A stretch of 12,931 nucleotides of DNA, taken from NCBI GenBank assembly GCA_964585785.1, contig CAZPFL010000147.1, forward strand, positions 1-12,931, in the 5' to 3' direction. The notes beneath the pieces are model-generated. The model saw only the letters and a program-made list of their open reading frames with translations, was not told the origin of the DNA and did not search any database. Source of the DNA: WHUA01 sp964585785 (GTDB taxonomy: Bacteria; Pseudomonadota; Alphaproteobacteria; UBA8366). The position numbers were made by a program, and so were the translations under genes. This document shows, one piece after another, positions 12,571 through 12,931 of this stretch (position 1 is the first letter of the stretch; each line of letters begins with the position of its first letter).

Positions 12571-12931
12571 ATGGCGCGATTCATCTTTATTACCGGCGGC
12601 GTGGTCTCATCTCTCGGCAAAGGTCTCACCTCCGCAGCGCTCGGCGCGCTCCTCCAGGCGCGCGGCTTCAAGGTGCGGCTGCGCAAGCTGGACCCCTATC
12701 TCAACGTCGATCCGGGCACGATGAGCCCCTATCAGCATGGCGAGGTCTACGTCACCGACGACGGCGCGGAGACGGACCTGGACCTTGGCCATTACGAGCG
12801 CTTCACCGGCGTCGCCTGCCGGCAGAGCGACAACGTGACGGCCGGGCGGATCTATTCGACCGTGATCGCGCGCGAGCGCCGGGGCGACTATCTCAGCGGC
12901 ACGGTGCAGGTCATTCCCCACGTCACCGACG
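12571..12931 (+). CDS. pyrG: CTP synthase, N-terminal part (cut by window edge)
   Basis: ATP- and glutamine-dependent conversion of UTP to CTP. Only the first 120 of about 540 residues are in the window, all within the synthetase (amidoligase) domain. Visible motifs: the nucleotide-binding loop TGGVVSSLGKGL (8-19, Lys17), KLDPYLNVDPGTMSP (39-53), HGEVYVTDDGAETDLDLGHY in the 56-75 stretch with the magnesium-site Asp71 (Asp72 in E. coli numbering), and RRGDYLSGTVQVIPH (103-117). The glutaminase domain lies beyond the edge. The ATG at 12571 has GGGGGA just upstream with very short spacing. Follows secG by 90 bases on the same strand. Confidence 0.97.
   Translation, partial: MARFIFITGGVVSSLGKGLTSAALGALLQARGFKVRLRKLDPYLNVDPGTMSPYQHGEVYVTDDGAETDLDLGHYERFTGVACRQSDNVTAGRIYSTVIARERRGDYLSGTVQVIPHVTD

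Overview
The window is chromosomal, GC-rich DNA with protein families and gene order typical of an alphaproteobacterium, probably in or near the Rhodospirillales. This placement rests on three things: the order trpG-trpD-trpC-moaC-moeA-lexA, the linkage of tpiA-secG-pyrG with a PpiD-type foldase and trpE, and a perfect alphaproteobacterial LexA box (GTTC-N7-GTTC) in front of lexA. trpE and trpG are separate genes, not the TrpEG fusion known from rhizobia. I saw no rRNA, tRNA, CRISPR array, insertion sequence or phage gene.

Layout. Bases 1-4584 hold a tight leftward operon, trpG-trpD-trpC-moaC-moeA, followed by the 5' end of lexA, which has its own SOS-controlled promoter in the 205-base gap after moeA. 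A leftward crotonase-family gene (4723-5496) lies upstream of trpG. Divergent from it is a large rightward gene for a membrane-anchored divergent polysaccharide deacetylase (5741-7513). That gene converges on the leftward ppiD-trpE pair (11099 to 7715), and the convergent gap carries two related palindromic hairpin repeats in opposite orientation. A divergent promoter region with an inverted repeat (11100-11304) separates ppiD from the rightward series tpiA, secG and pyrG (pyrG is cut by the window end).

Functions. TrpE and TrpG form anthranilate synthase, and TrpD and TrpC carry out the second and fourth steps of tryptophan synthesis; trpF, trpB and trpA are not in the window. MoaC and MoeA act early and late in molybdenum cofactor synthesis. 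LexA represses the SOS regulon. PpiD is a periplasmic folding factor anchored in the inner membrane, and SecG belongs to the translocon that delivers its clients. TpiA (glycolysis) and PyrG (CTP synthesis) are housekeeping enzymes.

Most of this is conserved core genome. The items most worth a second look are the pair of hairpin repeats with compensatory stem changes, the lexA promoter with its overlapping operator, the crotonase homologue that lacks one catalytic glutamate, the 17-base overlap of ppiD and trpE, and the crotonase and deacetylase genes lying between trpE and trpG. I found no convincing evidence of a wholly new system.
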